Notes: generated by a model from the sequence alone, not told the origin. A stretch of 30,642 nucleotides of DNA from Bacteroidales bacterium (GCA_900769345.1 CAAGGJ010000051.1:1-30642), one strand, 5' to 3'; positions 1-8,400 are shown, counted from the stretch's first letter. Numbers and translations are program-made.

Positions 1-68
1 ACGATGCTCGTAACAGCCTCGGTGGCAACAATCAACGCATCCGTTAGCAAAAACAATGCGTGTGCTTC

Positions 69-122
69 GTCCGACCAGTCTGACCTGTCCGACCTGTCCG
101 ACTCGTCCGACCTGTCCAACCC
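69..122. repeat. 9-bp tandem repeat, unit GTCCGACCT
   Basis: About six imperfect copies of GTCCGACCT run head to tail downstream of the MATE gene stop codon. Related arrays occur near 24781 and 26628. The period is a multiple of three, so one frame reads as Ser-Asp-Leu repeats, but there is no credible gene there and I read it as non-coding. The rest of bases 1-137 shows nothing else I can name. Confidence 0.75.
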
Positions 123-137
123 TAAGCTCCTAAGGCA

Positions 138-1487
138 TCACACCATGGCTCGATATCGCTTGATTTCAATAGCTATCATCACCACGGCGAGCATTGTTGA
201 CAAAAAGTCGCTCAACGGCATACTCCACCACACGCCTGCTACACCCATAAATTGTGGCAATATCAGCAAACTCGGTATCAGCACCAGCACTTGACGCGAC
301 ATCGAGAGGATAATCGACTTCCCGGGCTTGCCGATGCTCTGAAAATAATTCGAAACCACCATTTGCAAACCCACTATCGGGAACATTATCACCACTATGC
401 GCAGGCCATCGGCGGCAAAGTGCGCCAATTGATTATCCGTAGTAAATGCGCGCACCACATAGTCGGCGCCCAACATAAACACCAGAAAAGCCGTTGTAGT
501 AACCAGCGTGGCGGCTATCACAGTGAGTTTAAATGCACGCATCACGCGTGGCATCTGATTGGCGCCATAGTTATAGCCGGCTATAGGCTGCATGGCCTGA
601 TTAAATCCTATCACTATCATCACCATCACAAACACCAATCGGTTGACTATGCCGTATGCGCCCACTGCCAGATCGCCGCCATGGCTCACAAGTCCGTGAT
701 TGATGAGAAGCACCACCAAACATGCCGCCATATTCATCATAAATTGAGGCATACCTATGCTTATAGTGTCGCGAATAATGCGACCTCGCAGATTAAACGA
801 CCCGCTTCGGAAGTGAATTACATCGTTTTTGTTCGAAAACAGTTTCAACTGCCACACCAGCGAGATGCTCTGCGAAATGATAGTAGCCACAGCAGCACCG
901 CGAATACCCATATCGAACACATAGATAAACAGCGGATCGAGCGCCACATTCACCAGCACTGCCACCATAGTGGTATACATAGCCTCATGCGGATGCCCCG
1001 ACGAGCGCAGCACGGCATTCAAGCCCATATATAAGTGCGTGATTACATTGCCAAGCACTATCACCTCCATATAGTCGCATGCGTATGTGATAGTTTGATT
1101 GCTCGCACCGAAAAAATATAATATTTCATCGAGGAACACATAGCCGAGCACGGTCAACACCAAGCCGAGTATCGCATTCATACTCACGCAGTTGCCAAGC
1201 ACCTTTAGAGCAGTATCATACTCCTTCTGACCCAGTCGCACCGAAATGAGTGTGGCACAACCCACGCCCACAAGTGCACCAAATGCCGCCGATATGTTCA
1301 TCAGCGGAAAGGTGATGGCGAGTCCCGATATCGCAAGTGGGCCCACTCCCTGGCCTATAAAGATGCTGTCAACCATATTATACAGCGAACTTGCTGTCAT
1401 CGCCACTATTGCCGGTACGGCATATTGCCGCAATAGTTTACCCACAGGCTCCACTCCGAGCGCTGTGGCTCCTTTTATGTTTGCCAT
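138..1487 (-). CDS. MATE family multidrug/toxin efflux transporter
   Basis: This is a 449-residue inner-membrane protein of the MATE family, whose members export drugs or metabolites by cation antiport. It has about twelve hydrophobic segments in two similar halves, and the length is normal for MepA/DinF-type members. The N-terminal half holds a typical stretch (YNMVDSIFIGQGVGPLAISG, about residues 36-55). The second half carries GFNQAMQPIAGYNYGA. The ATG at 1487 is preceded by AGGAG, which supports this start. A TAACTTTG -7 element lies about 45 bases upstream. It appears to be a single-gene unit, because a terminator separates it from the lipoprotein gene upstream. The substrate cannot be told from the sequence. 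Confidence 0.93.
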   Translation of the reverse strand: MANIKGATALGVEPVGKLLRQYAVPAIVAMTASSLYNMVDSIFIGQGVGPLAISGLAITFPLMNISAAFGALVGVGCATLISVRLGQKEYDTALKVLGNCVSMNAILGLVLTVLGYVFLDEILYFFGASNQTITYACDYMEVIVLGNVITHLYMGLNAVLRSSGHPHEAMYTTMVAVLVNVALDPLFIYVFDMGIRGAAVATIISQSISLVWQLKLFSNKNDVIHFRSGSFNLRGRIIRDTISIGMPQFMMNMAACLVVLLINHGLVSHGGDLAVGAYGIVNRLVFVMVMIVIGFNQAMQPIAGYNYGANQMPRVMRAFKLTVIAATLVTTTAFLVFMLGADYVVRAFTTDNQLAHFAADGLRIVVIMFPIVGLQMVVSNYFQSIGKPGKSIILSMSRQVLVLIPSLLILPQFMGVAGVWWSMPLSDFLSTMLAVVMIAIEIKRYRAMV

Positions 1488-1532
1488 AGTCTTTCTCCTT
1501 TTATTATAAACCTGATTCTATCTTTTTCACCG

Positions 1533-1564
1533 CAAAGTTACTACCTTTTTATCGCTATTGCAAT
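1533..1564 (-). promoter_or_regulatory. Bacteroidetes-type promoter for the MATE gene
   Basis: On the minus strand, TAACTTTG (1540-1533) matches the -7 consensus TAnnTTTG. An ATTG at 1564-1561, 20 bases upstream, is a near match to the -33 TTTG. The start codon is about 39 bases past the expected transcription start. Confidence 0.5.
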
Positions 1565-1608
1565 AAATCGCGCCTTTCCCACCTCCCACTACACCATTTC
1601 CACACCAC

Positions 1609-1656
1609 AAAAAAAATGCCGATGCCAAGACCTCTTTTTCTGTCTCAACATCGGCA
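1609..1656 (-). terminator. Rho-independent terminator after the NigD-like gene
   Basis: On the minus strand, TGCCGATG (1656-1649) pairs with CATCGGCA (1624-1617), and eight T residues follow. The 24-base loop can form a second small stem. It separates the lipoprotein gene from the MATE gene. Confidence 0.8.
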
Positions 1657-1703
1657 ATATGGTTAGCAGCCTTTACCTACCTCAAAAGGCAAACAATCGG
1701 CAT

Positions 1704-2423
1704 TTATTGACGCTTAAATTCGAGCGACACATAGTTGGGCGCACCTTGCTGGTCTATCATCTTGATGTAATAACCCTTTATCGATGTATTTTGCAGAGGG
1801 TCATACTCACCTTGAAGCTTAAACGACACTATGTCGCGAATCTTCTCAAGCTTAGCACCTTCGGTATCGCAGTCGTGACGCATCTCCATATACACATATC
1901 CTTCAGGAACTGCTGCTGTAGCCGGTATCAAATCCTTGGTCGGCACACATAGCGTGAATTTATGCTCTGTTTCAGGATATTGATAGTAATCTACAAGAAT
2001 ATCAAACCAGCCGTCGCTGAAGTTATAGCTCTGATTGTCGAATGTCAAACTTGCGGTGCCATACGACTCTATCTCTTCGGCATCCGACACTTCTGTCACA
2101 AAACTACCCGTCGAGCAGAATTGCAAAGCCATCAACGAGATAGTCTGGTCGTAGCCCGGAGTTATTTGCTCCTTAACCACATAGTAATACACAAGTGCAC
2201 GACGACCCACTTGCTTATCGAGTTCCAGACTGTTTGGAATATCCTTTACAAAATATTTTCCATTACCATTCTCAAACCACACATTAGTACCGTCGCCCAT
2301 AATAACCATAAACGCATTACGATATTCCGGACGGTCATCGTCATTGTCATTGCACGAAGTAAATACTACACCAAGAAGCAAAATTGCCACCAATGCAGTT
2401 AAATGTTTTGCTAATGTTTTCAT
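1704..2423 (-). CDS. NigD-like surface lipoprotein
   Basis: This 239-residue protein has a type II signal peptide and lipobox, with the acylated cysteine at residue 24 (FTSC). NDNDDD follows, an acidic run like the lipoprotein export signal that sends Bacteroidetes lipoproteins to the cell surface. The remainder is a mostly beta globular domain with features I associate with NigD-like proteins (a YYYVV strand, an LEFKRQ ending). NigD was named from a bacteriocin locus in Prevotella, but most homologues have no known role. A consensus -7 box is upstream and a strong terminator downstream, so it is probably expressed alone. A second protein of the same general type is at 4413-5093. The lipoprotein call is firm. 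The family name is moderately sure. Confidence 0.8.
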   Translation of the reverse strand: MKTLAKHLTALVAILLLGVVFTSCNDNDDDRPEYRNAFMVIMGDGTNVWFENGNGKYFVKDIPNSLELDKQVGRRALVYYYVVKEQITPGYDQTISLMALQFCSTGSFVTEVSDAEEIESYGTASLTFDNQSYNFSDGWFDILVDYYQYPETEHKFTLCVPTKDLIPATAAVPEGYVYMEMRHDCDTEGAKLEKIRDIVSFKLQGEYDPLQNTSIKGYYIKMIDQQGAPNYVSLEFKRQ

Positions 2424-2467
2424 CTTTCTATTTTCCTATTTCTAATATTTTTTTTGATTTTCGCTTG

Positions 2468-2475
2468 CAAAGATA
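2468..2475 (-). promoter_or_regulatory. -7 promoter element for the NigD-like gene
   Basis: TATCTTTG on the minus strand matches TAnnTTTG exactly and lies 45 bases before the start codon. I see no TTTG at the -33 distance. Confidence 0.5.
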
Positions 2476-2570
2476 GTAAAGTTATATGTTATTATGCCTG
2501 AATAAATATGTTTTAACGGTAAATTTATGCTTTTTTGCGTTTTAGCACTCCACCTAACGCAGAAAAATCT

Positions 2571-2578
2571 TAATTTTG
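2571..2578 (+). promoter_or_regulatory. -7 promoter element for the nucleotidyltransferase operon
   Basis: TAATTTTG matches TAnnTTTG and lies 80 bases before the start codon at 2658. A clear -33 TTTG at the right distance is missing. It would drive the plus-strand run from 2658. Confidence 0.45.
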
Positions 2579-2657
2579 TAGTTTTTAAGGGCAACTTTCT
2601 CCTTGTTCCGGAGAATAGACGCCCCCTCGCAATAACGAACACTTTTATAAGGCATAT

Positions 2658-3710
2658 ATGAACATCAACGATTTTATCATCTCGCACCGCTGCTCAGTGC
2701 TCGAGGCTCTTGGCCGACTCAATTCGCTGCCGGGAACCGCTATGACTCTTTTTGTCTGCGCCGATGGCAACCTACTGCTCGGCACACTCACCGATGGCGA
2801 CATTCGCCGCAGTCTCATAGCCGGACACCAACTCTCCGACCCCGTGGAATTGGTTATGCACCGTCAATGCGTGGCTTTCAAAGGCAACATTTCTATTGCC
2901 GAGGTGAAACGCTTGCGACAAAAGCGAATCACGCTCATTCCACACATCGATGTCGAGGGCCGTATCGTTGATATTCTCGATTTCAACCGCATCCGCTCGA
3001 TGCTCCCCATCGATGCCGTGCTAATGGCTGGCGGCAAAGGCGAACGCCTCCGCCCGCTCACGCTCAACACGCCTAAACCTCTCCTGAAAATAGGCGAAAA
3101 ATGCATCATCGACTATAACGTGGAAGCTTTGGCTCGATGCGGCGTGAAGCACATTTCGGTTACAACCAACTACCTCGCCGAGCAAATCGAGAACCATTTC
3201 TCTTCTCCTGTAGCTGATGTGAATGTGAAATGCGTTCGCGAGCCTTATCGCATGGGCACAATCGGAAGCCTTGCTCTCATCGAGGAGTTTCACAACGACA
3301 CTGTGCTGCTCATGAACAGCGACTTGCTCACAAGCATCGACTTCGAAGACTTCTACCTCGCCCACATCAGCAACAACGACGACCTCACCGTGGCAAGCAT
3401 ACCCTACATGGTGTCGGTGCCATACGGAATTTTCGTGCTCGACGGCGACCAAGTGCGTAGCGTGGAGGAAAAACCCACCTACAATTACTACGCCAACGCG
3501 GGCATCTATCTCATCAAACGCTCTCGTCTCGACATTATACCACGCGGCGAGTACTTCGATGCCACCAATTTTATGGATGCTCTCATCGATCGTGGATTTA
3601 AGGTAAGCCACTTCCCCATCAACGGCACTTGGATCGACATTGGTTCGCCCAACGACTATAAGCACGCTCAGGACCTTATGCAGCATCGCAATAGTCTCCT
3701 CAATCTCTAA
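2658..3710 (+). CDS. CBS-domain sugar-phosphate nucleotidyltransferase
   Basis: This 350-residue protein has two parts. Residues 1-115 form a CBS pair (LLGTLTDGDIRRSL is typical), which usually binds adenine nucleotides and regulates the enzyme. Residues 118-345 form an NTP-transferase domain with the signature AGGKGERLRP (124-133), a conserved TPKPLL containing Lys140, and an NSDLL metal/sugar-binding stretch near 219. Such enzymes activate a sugar phosphate to an NDP-sugar for glycan synthesis. The architecture resembles LegX/PtmE and HddC-like proteins, but no heptose or nonulosonate genes lie nearby, so the sugar cannot be named. It is the first gene of a plus-strand run, and the ATPase gene begins 16 bases after its stop. 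Confidence 0.88.
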   Translation: MNINDFIISHRCSVLEALGRLNSLPGTAMTLFVCADGNLLLGTLTDGDIRRSLIAGHQLSDPVELVMHRQCVAFKGNISIAEVKRLRQKRITLIPHIDVEGRIVDILDFNRIRSMLPIDAVLMAGGKGERLRPLTLNTPKPLLKIGEKCIIDYNVEALARCGVKHISVTTNYLAEQIENHFSSPVADVNVKCVREPYRMGTIGSLALIEEFHNDTVLLMNSDLLTSIDFEDFYLAHISNNDDLTVASIPYMVSVPYGIFVLDGDQVRSVEEKPTYNYYANAGIYLIKRSRLDIIPRGEYFDATNFMDALIDRGFKVSHFPINGTWIDIGSPNDYKHAQDLMQHRNSLLNL

Positions 3711-3726
3711 CGATTTATTACCCTTT

Positions 3727-4404
3727 ATGATAGAAATAAAAAACATCAATAAAAGCTACGGCTCGCTACAAGTGCTGCGCGATGTGTGCGTCAACATCGG
3801 CGAGAAGGAGGTGGTGACAATCGTAGGGCCCAGCGGCGCCGGCAAAACCACCTTGCTCCAAATTCTCGGAACGCTCGATGCCCCCGATAGTGGCAGCATT
3901 ATATACAACGGCGTGGATGTGCTGAAACTCAAAAGCAACCAACTCGCCAACTTCCGCAACCGTAATATAGGATTCGTATTTCAGTTTCACCAACTTCTGC
4001 CTGAATTTTCCTCGCTCGAGAATGTGGCTATCCCTGCCTTGCTGGGCGGCGACAAACAGAGCGATGCCATAAAGCGGGCTGCCGAACTGCTCGATTATCT
4101 GGGTCTTAGCCAACGACTCCACCACAAACCCGCCCAACTCTCGGGTGGCGAACGCCAACGCGTGGCTGTGGCAAGAGCACTCATCAATCACCCGAGCGTG
4201 ATTCTTGCCGACGAGCCTTCGGGAAGCCTCGACTCTGCCAACAAGCGCGAACTCCACCGTCTGTTCTTCAACCTCCGTGACGAAATGAACCAAACTTTTG
4301 TAATCGTCACCCACGACGAATCACTCGCTCACGATGCCGACCGAGTGCTGCATATGCGCGACGGCGTGATAGTGAACGATGTGAAAAACGATATCGTTAT
4401 CTAA
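3727..4404 (+). CDS. LolD-type ABC transporter ATP-binding protein
   Basis: This is a 225-residue ABC ATPase with Walker A GPSGAGKT (34-41), a Q-loop near 86, signature LSGGE (138-142), Walker B VILADE (158-163) and the H-loop of VTHDE. Length and motif spacing fit the LolD/MacB/FtsE group; LolD powers release of lipoproteins from the inner membrane toward the outer membrane. An upstream in-frame ATG at 3640 lies inside the preceding gene. ATG 3727 gives the normal N-terminus (MIEIKNINKSYG) and is preferred. No permease gene is adjacent, which is common for Bacteroidetes lolD. A lipoprotein gene follows 8 bases later. ABC ATPase is certain; LolD rather than another member of the group is likely but not proven. 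Confidence 0.85.
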   Translation: MIEIKNINKSYGSLQVLRDVCVNIGEKEVVTIVGPSGAGKTTLLQILGTLDAPDSGSIIYNGVDVLKLKSNQLANFRNRNIGFVFQFHQLLPEFSSLENVAIPALLGGDKQSDAIKRAAELLDYLGLSQRLHHKPAQLSGGERQRVAVARALINHPSVILADEPSGSLDSANKRELHRLFFNLRDEMNQTFVIVTHDESLAHDADRVLHMRDGVIVNDVKNDIVI

Positions 4405-4412
4405 AACCGTAT

Positions 4413-5093
4413 ATGCAACGAATTATCTACATATTATCCCTCGCTCTGATGGCTTTGACCGCGTGCTCCGACCGCGATACCGACACCTCCAATTCTCAGA
4501 ATGCCTATCGCTACGATATGGTCACTTATCTGGGCTACGACGAGGGTTGCCTACACTTCGACCGCATCGACCGCAACAATGGCGCCTCAACTCACCTCTA
4601 CGGCTCGTATTCCTACGAACCTGCCACCGAGCCGGGCTCACGCGTACTGCTGAGCTATTACACTCTGACTAAGTCGAATGCTTCGACCGCCGACGACAAA
4701 CAGCGCATAGCAGTGGCCGGATTCAGCAAAGCCACCACCGACTCTCTTCGCGTCACCTACAGCACTCGCATCGACACACTGCGACGCGAACCCATCCGCC
4801 TCGAGAGCATTTGGCGCACCGGCGGTTACATCAATCTGCAAGGCGAAATTGTATACTCCGGCAAACCGCGCTTTTTCTACCTTGTTGCCGACCTCAACAC
4901 CTGGGCCAACGACACCATCGACTGTTATTTGGTCAATAATTCGCTCAATCAGCAGCTCTACAACTGGCGCCGATTCTACGCTTCGTTCTATGTCGGCGCT
5001 GCACTTAACAGGGCTACTTGCAAGGTGATTAGGGTGTATCTCAACGACGACAAATTCCCCAATCGAAACAATTATTGCTTCCAAAAGCAATAA
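4413..5093 (+). CDS. Putative NigD-like lipoprotein
   Basis: This 226-residue protein starts with a lipoprotein signal peptide with the acylated cysteine at residue 18 (LTAC). SDRDTD follows, which fits a surface-export signal. The mature part looks like a beta-rich domain with repeated aromatic segments (LLSYYTL, FYASFYVGAAL) and ends in a stretch rich in Asn and Arg. The general plan matches the other lipoprotein at 1704-2423: small, NigD-like, no catalytic motif. It starts 8 bases after the LolD-type gene and is probably co-transcribed with it. A 7-bp stem (ATTGCTT/AAGCAAT, 5074-5091) overlaps the end of the gene and could slow or end transcription, but it has no good T-run. Function is unknown. 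Confidence 0.72.
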   Translation: MQRIIYILSLALMALTACSDRDTDTSNSQNAYRYDMVTYLGYDEGCLHFDRIDRNNGASTHLYGSYSYEPATEPGSRVLLSYYTLTKSNASTADDKQRIAVAGFSKATTDSLRVTYSTRIDTLRREPIRLESIWRTGGYINLQGEIVYSGKPRFFYLVADLNTWANDTIDCYLVNNSLNQQLYNWRRFYASFYVGAALNRATCKVIRVYLNDDKFPNRNNYCFQKQ

Positions 5094-5109
5094 TCCTAAA
5101 ACTTTACAC

Positions 5110-5117
5110 TACTTTTG
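5110..5117 (+). promoter_or_regulatory. -7 promoter element before the DUF3467 gene
   Basis: TACTTTTG matches TAnnTTTG and lies 73 bases before the start at 5190. No -33 TTTG is visible. It suggests that the DUF3467-cysS pair has its own promoter. Confidence 0.45.
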
Positions 5118-5189
5118 TAGTCGAAAATCAAAATTACACAGAATTAATTAACAACAAAAACTAATAATAGTTACTCAAACACCTATACT

Positions 5190-5498
5190 ATGGAGGAAAA
5201 AAAGATTCAAATCGACATTTCGCCTGAAGTGGCTCAAGGTAAGTACGCCAATTTTGCCGTTATCGCTCATTCTGCCAACGAATTTATATTCGACATGATA
5301 TGTATGCTCCCTAACGGTCCTAAAGCGGCTGTGCAAAGTCGCATCATCATGACTCCCGAAAATGCCAAGCAGCTGTTATTTGCGCTGCAACACAACATAG
5401 AAAAATATGAGAGCACTTTCGGTCCCATCTCGGTGCGCCAGCCTAAGCAAAACCCCGACGAGAAAATCACTTTCCTCGGTCCTAACGGCCAAGCATAA
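5190..5498 (+). CDS. DUF3467 domain protein
   Basis: This 102-residue protein is soluble, with no signal peptide or membrane segment. The opening (IDISPEVAQGKYANFAVIAHS) and the mid-part (SRIIMTPENAKQLLFALQHNIEKYE) are characteristic of the DUF3467 family, which is widespread in Bacteroidetes and has no established function. The short, highly ordered domain suggests a beta sheet followed by a helix. The gene has a -7 element upstream and lies 39 bases before cysS, so the two are probably co-transcribed. The start is supported by GGAGG-like purines around the ATG. Confidence 0.88.
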   Translation: MEEKKIQIDISPEVAQGKYANFAVIAHSANEFIFDMICMLPNGPKAAVQSRIIMTPENAKQLLFALQHNIEKYESTFGPISVRQPKQNPDEKITFLGPNGQA

Positions 5499-5537
5499 CT
5501 CTTTTTTCACAAGCTAACAAAAAAATTCTCTATTGAA

Positions 5538-7019
5538 ATGACTGATAACAATACACTTCTCATCTTCAACACCCTCACACGCACCAAGATGGCATTCAAA
5601 CCTATTCACGAGGGACGTGTGGGTATGTATGTGTGCGGTCCCACCGTTTATGGCGACCCTCACCTCGGTCACGCTCGTCCTGCCATCACTTTCGACGTGC
5701 TCTATCGCTATCTCTCCGCACTCGGTTATAAGGTGCGATATGTGCGTAATATCACCGACGTAGGTCACCTGGAACACGATGCCGACGAGGGCGAAGACAA
5801 AATTGCCAAGAAGGCTCGCCTCGAACAACTCGAGCCTATGGAGGTGGTGCAATTCTATCTCAATCGCTATCACAAGGCCATGGAGGCGCTCAATGTGCTT
5901 CCGCCAAGCATCGAACCTCACGCAAGCGGTCACATCATCGAACAAATTGAATACATTAAGCGAATCCTCGACTCAGGGTATGCCTACGAAAGCGACGGCA
6001 ACATCTACTTCGATGTGCCTAAATACAATAAGGATCATCGCTACGGCAAACTCTCGGGTCGCAATGTGGAAGAACTACTCAGCACCACTCGTCAACTCGA
6101 CGGCCAAAGCGAAAAGCACAATCCTGCCGACTTCGCTCTCTGGAAAAAAGCTGCTCCCGAGCACATTATGCGCTGGCCTTCGCCTTGGAGCAACGGATTC
6201 CCGGGCTGGCACTTGGAGTGCTCTACCATGGGAACAAAATACCTCGGCGAGGAATTCGACATCCACGGCGGCGGTATGGACCTTATGTTCCCTCACCACG
6301 AGTGCGAAATAGCTCAATCGGTGGCTGCTTGTGGCCACGACGCCGTGCACTACTGGATGCACAACAATATGATTACCATCAACGGCCAAAAAATGGGCAA
6401 ATCACTCGGCAACTTCATCACTCTCGAGCAGTTCTTCAACGGCTCGCACGAAAAGCTCGCTCAGGCCTACAAACCTATGACCATTCGTTTCTTCATCCTT
6501 CAAGCTCACTACCGCGGCACTGTCGACTTCTCTAACGAAGCTCTTCAAGCTGCCGAAAAGGCTTACGAGCGAATGATGGACGGTTGGAAGCGCCTCAACG
6601 ACCTCAAACCTGCCGAAAAGAGCGACGTCGAAATCGCCGACTTGCGTCAACGATGCTTCGATGCCCTCAACGATGACCTCAATACTCCTATCGTTATCGC
6701 CACTCTTTTCGATGCTTGCCGCATCATCAATCAAGCCAACGATGGCAAGGCTGCTCTCTCAGCTGCCGACATCGAGGAACTCAAATCGTTGTTCCAACTC
6801 TTCTTGTTCGACATCCTCGGCATTCGTAACGAAGCCGATGGCAGCAACGGCGTCAACCTAAAACCCTACGAAGAGGCTATCGACTTGCTCCTCGACATTC
6901 GCAAACAAGCTAAGTCAAATAAGGACTGGGCTACCAGCGACCTTATCCGCAACCGCTTGAGCGAAATAGGATTCGACATCAAAGACACCAAAGACGGCTA
7001 CGAATGGAAGGTGAAATAA
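5538..7019 (+). CDS. cysS: Cysteine--tRNA ligase
   Basis: CysRS attaches cysteine to tRNA-Cys in the cytoplasm. The 493-residue protein is full length. The class I HIGH motif is HLGH (42-45) and the KMSKS motif reads KMGKS (285-289). The zinc ligands that give cysteine its specificity are present: Cys33, Cys228, His253 and Glu257 by alignment with the E. coli enzyme. A DALR-type helical domain and C-terminal tail follow (about 350-493, ending in YEWKVK). The gene lies 39 bases after the DUF3467 gene and ends at a strong bidirectional-looking terminator. The Gly in place of Ser in KMSKS is a small variation. I expect the enzyme to be active. Confidence 0.98.
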   Translation: MTDNNTLLIFNTLTRTKMAFKPIHEGRVGMYVCGPTVYGDPHLGHARPAITFDVLYRYLSALGYKVRYVRNITDVGHLEHDADEGEDKIAKKARLEQLEPMEVVQFYLNRYHKAMEALNVLPPSIEPHASGHIIEQIEYIKRILDSGYAYESDGNIYFDVPKYNKDHRYGKLSGRNVEELLSTTRQLDGQSEKHNPADFALWKKAAPEHIMRWPSPWSNGFPGWHLECSTMGTKYLGEEFDIHGGGMDLMFPHHECEIAQSVAACGHDAVHYWMHNNMITINGQKMGKSLGNFITLEQFFNGSHEKLAQAYKPMTIRFFILQAHYRGTVDFSNEALQAAEKAYERMMDGWKRLNDLKPAEKSDVEIADLRQRCFDALNDDLNTPIVIATLFDACRIINQANDGKAALSAADIEELKSLFQLFLFDILGIRNEADGSNGVNLKPYEEAIDLLLDIRKQAKSNKDWATSDLIRNRLSEIGFDIKDTKDGYEWKVK

Positions 7020-7047
7020 CCTCCATCTGAGCGCCATATACTAAAAT

Positions 7048-7092
7048 TTCAGGCTGGACTTTCTCATGAAAACCCAGCCTGAATTATTTTTT
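7048..7092 (+). terminator. Rho-independent terminator after cysS
   Basis: TTCAGGCTGG (7048-7057) pairs with CCAGCCTGAA (7074-7083), and a T-rich tail follows. It sits between convergent genes. The minus-strand side also has a T-rich stretch, so it may serve the ATPase gene as well. Confidence 0.88.
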
Positions 7093-7105
7093 TCGCCGGC
7101 TGCAC

Positions 7106-8230
7106 TCAAAACGGCATTCGCCGCAACCACTCGCCCATAAACATGTCGTAGATTACATATCCGTTAGGGGTTTTATACACCAACTCGTTATCGAGCAACT
7201 TCTTCAACGATGAACTCACACTGCTCGGCGCCCTAAGCTTGTGGCGGCTAATAAAGTCTCCTGCAAGCACTTCCTTAACGCAAACATCACGAGCTATAGC
7301 CTTCAACAGGCGCAAATGCCCCATCGAATAGTTCTTCAACACACTCTCGTACGAATAACTCTGCTCGGAAATAATCTGTTCTATGGCATACGCCACCATA
7401 TCTTTATCCACATCACAATTATTGCCATACAGTCGGTTGAGTATGCATTGAACATACCATGTATGTCCGCCGAATTTGTCATAAATGTCATCAAAAATGG
7501 TGCGCTGAAGCTGCAAATTGCGCTTGGCAAAGTGTCCGATGGCAAAAACAGCATACGCTTCACGCTCTATCGGTCCTATCGTAAGCAGTTGGGTGCTTTG
7601 ATAGAACGGCCGTTTCGACGATGTGAACATCTCTTGCATTATGTGTTGCTTGCTTCCTGCAAAGATGAAGTTCACATTGGGCAGAAACTGAATATATGAC
7701 CGCAGCAGAGCCTCAATTCCTTTCTCGGGGTATTCTGCTATCTGTTGAAACTCGTCGATGGCAATATAACAACGTCGTTCCGATGCTCCAAGATATTCAA
7801 ATATCTCTTTTAGAGTGCTCTCTTCTTCTTGCGGCGACACATCTATCGTCACTTTGGGCACTCCAGTTATCTCATCGAATGTGAAAACCGTACGGCAACT
7901 GCGAATAAATTGCCCTATGCGGCTCACTGCTTTCTGCGCGGCAGTGTCCATCTTACCCAACACGCTATGAGCCAACAAGCGCACAAAATCGCCCATCGAC
8001 TGGGTAGAATAGATGTCCATATATACTGTCACAATATCCGGATTTTGCTCCTTCAGACGATAAAAAGCGTGCTGTATAAGCCCTGTCTTGCCCATTCGGC
8101 GTGGAGCCACAAGCGTCACATTGCGGCCATTGTGAAGCGCATCGAGTATCGCCGCCGTTTCGGCTTCGCGATCGCAAAAATATTCCGGACTATGATAACC
8201 GGCTATCAGAAAAGGGTTATTTGGTTTCAT
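7106..8230 (-). CDS. AAA-type (archaeal-ATPase-like) ATP-binding protein
   Basis: This 374-residue P-loop ATPase has Walker A APRRMGKT (42-49) and Walker B CYIAIDE (154-160) followed by FQQ. The N-terminal NPFLIAGYHSPEYFCDRE is typical of the family that includes archaeal-type ATPases (PF01637) and related AAA proteins. The C-terminal part (about 300-374) looks like a winged helix (SVSSSLKKLLDNELVYKTPNGYVIYD), so DNA binding is possible. Such genes are frequent and patchily distributed in gut Bacteroidales. Their role is not established; links to mobile DNA or stress have been suggested. The gene is alone, convergent with cysS, and preceded by a striking inverted-repeat cluster (8260-8304) that could be its operator. 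Confidence 0.88.
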   Translation of the reverse strand: MKPNNPFLIAGYHSPEYFCDREAETAAILDALHNGRNVTLVAPRRMGKTGLIQHAFYRLKEQNPDIVTVYMDIYSTQSMGDFVRLLAHSVLGKMDTAAQKAVSRIGQFIRSCRTVFTFDEITGVPKVTIDVSPQEEESTLKEIFEYLGASERRCYIAIDEFQQIAEYPEKGIEALLRSYIQFLPNVNFIFAGSKQHIMQEMFTSSKRPFYQSTQLLTIGPIEREAYAVFAIGHFAKRNLQLQRTIFDDIYDKFGGHTWYVQCILNRLYGNNCDVDKDMVAYAIEQIISEQSYSYESVLKNYSMGHLRLLKAIARDVCVKEVLAGDFISRHKLRAPSSVSSSLKKLLDNELVYKTPNGYVIYDMFMGEWLRRMPF

Positions 8231-8259
8231 ATTTTGCTCAATTATTACACCATTTCATA

Positions 8260-8304
8260 ATTTGCGTTACGAAATTTTCGTAACGAAAGTATCGTAACGC
8301 AAAT
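8260..8304. promoter_or_regulatory. Nested inverted repeats (CGTAACG x3), candidate operator
   Basis: ATTTGCGTTACGA (8260-8272) and TCGTAACGCAAAT (8292-8304) are perfect 13-base inverted arms. Between them a third copy makes a second perfect pair, GTTACGAAA/TTTCGTAAC (8266-8284). The cluster begins 30 bases upstream of the ATPase start codon. It could be a multi-site operator or an RNA structure in the leader. No mobile-element gene lies next to it. Confidence 0.6.
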
Positions 8305-8360
8305 ATCGCAATAAAATATCAAACCGCCAAACAATCAGCCCAAAATTGCTCACAGCCAAA

Positions 8361-8400
8361 TAAAAACTAAGTCGGAGCCATCATTCGAAATGGTTCCGAC
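8361..8400 (-). terminator. Rho-independent terminator of the suf operon
   Basis: On the minus strand, GTCGGAACCAT (8400-8390) pairs with ATGGCTCCGAC (8381-8371), with one imperfect pair. TTAGTTTTTATTT follows. It lies 29 bases after the sufS stop codon. Confidence 0.85.

Noticed and set aside
4..294. 96-codon plus-strand frame reading the 9-bp repeat as Ser-Asp-Leu repeats
   Set aside because: It runs into the antisense of the MATE gene, and the same repeat occurs elsewhere in non-coding DNA in other settings.
252..1034. Open frame of 260 codons on the plus strand, opposite the MATE gene
   Set aside because: It is a histidine-rich shadow of the transporter frame and has no start signal or family match.
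2442..2687. 81-codon minus-strand frame between the NigD-like and nucleotidyltransferase genes
   Set aside because: It covers two promoter elements, has basic random-like composition and no start signal.
3021..3749. Open frame of 242 codons opposite the nucleotidyltransferase
   Set aside because: It mirrors the real gene, which has complete motifs, and its own sequence looks random.
5074..5091. Hairpin ATTGCTT-CCAA-AAGCAAT as a terminator of the second NigD-like gene
   Set aside because: The stem is short and A/T-rich with no T-run, so it was noted in the gene entry but not listed as a terminator.
7106..8230. ATPase with flanking inverted repeats as an insertion sequence
   Set aside because: No transposase motif, the repeats are on one side only, and no target duplication is seen.
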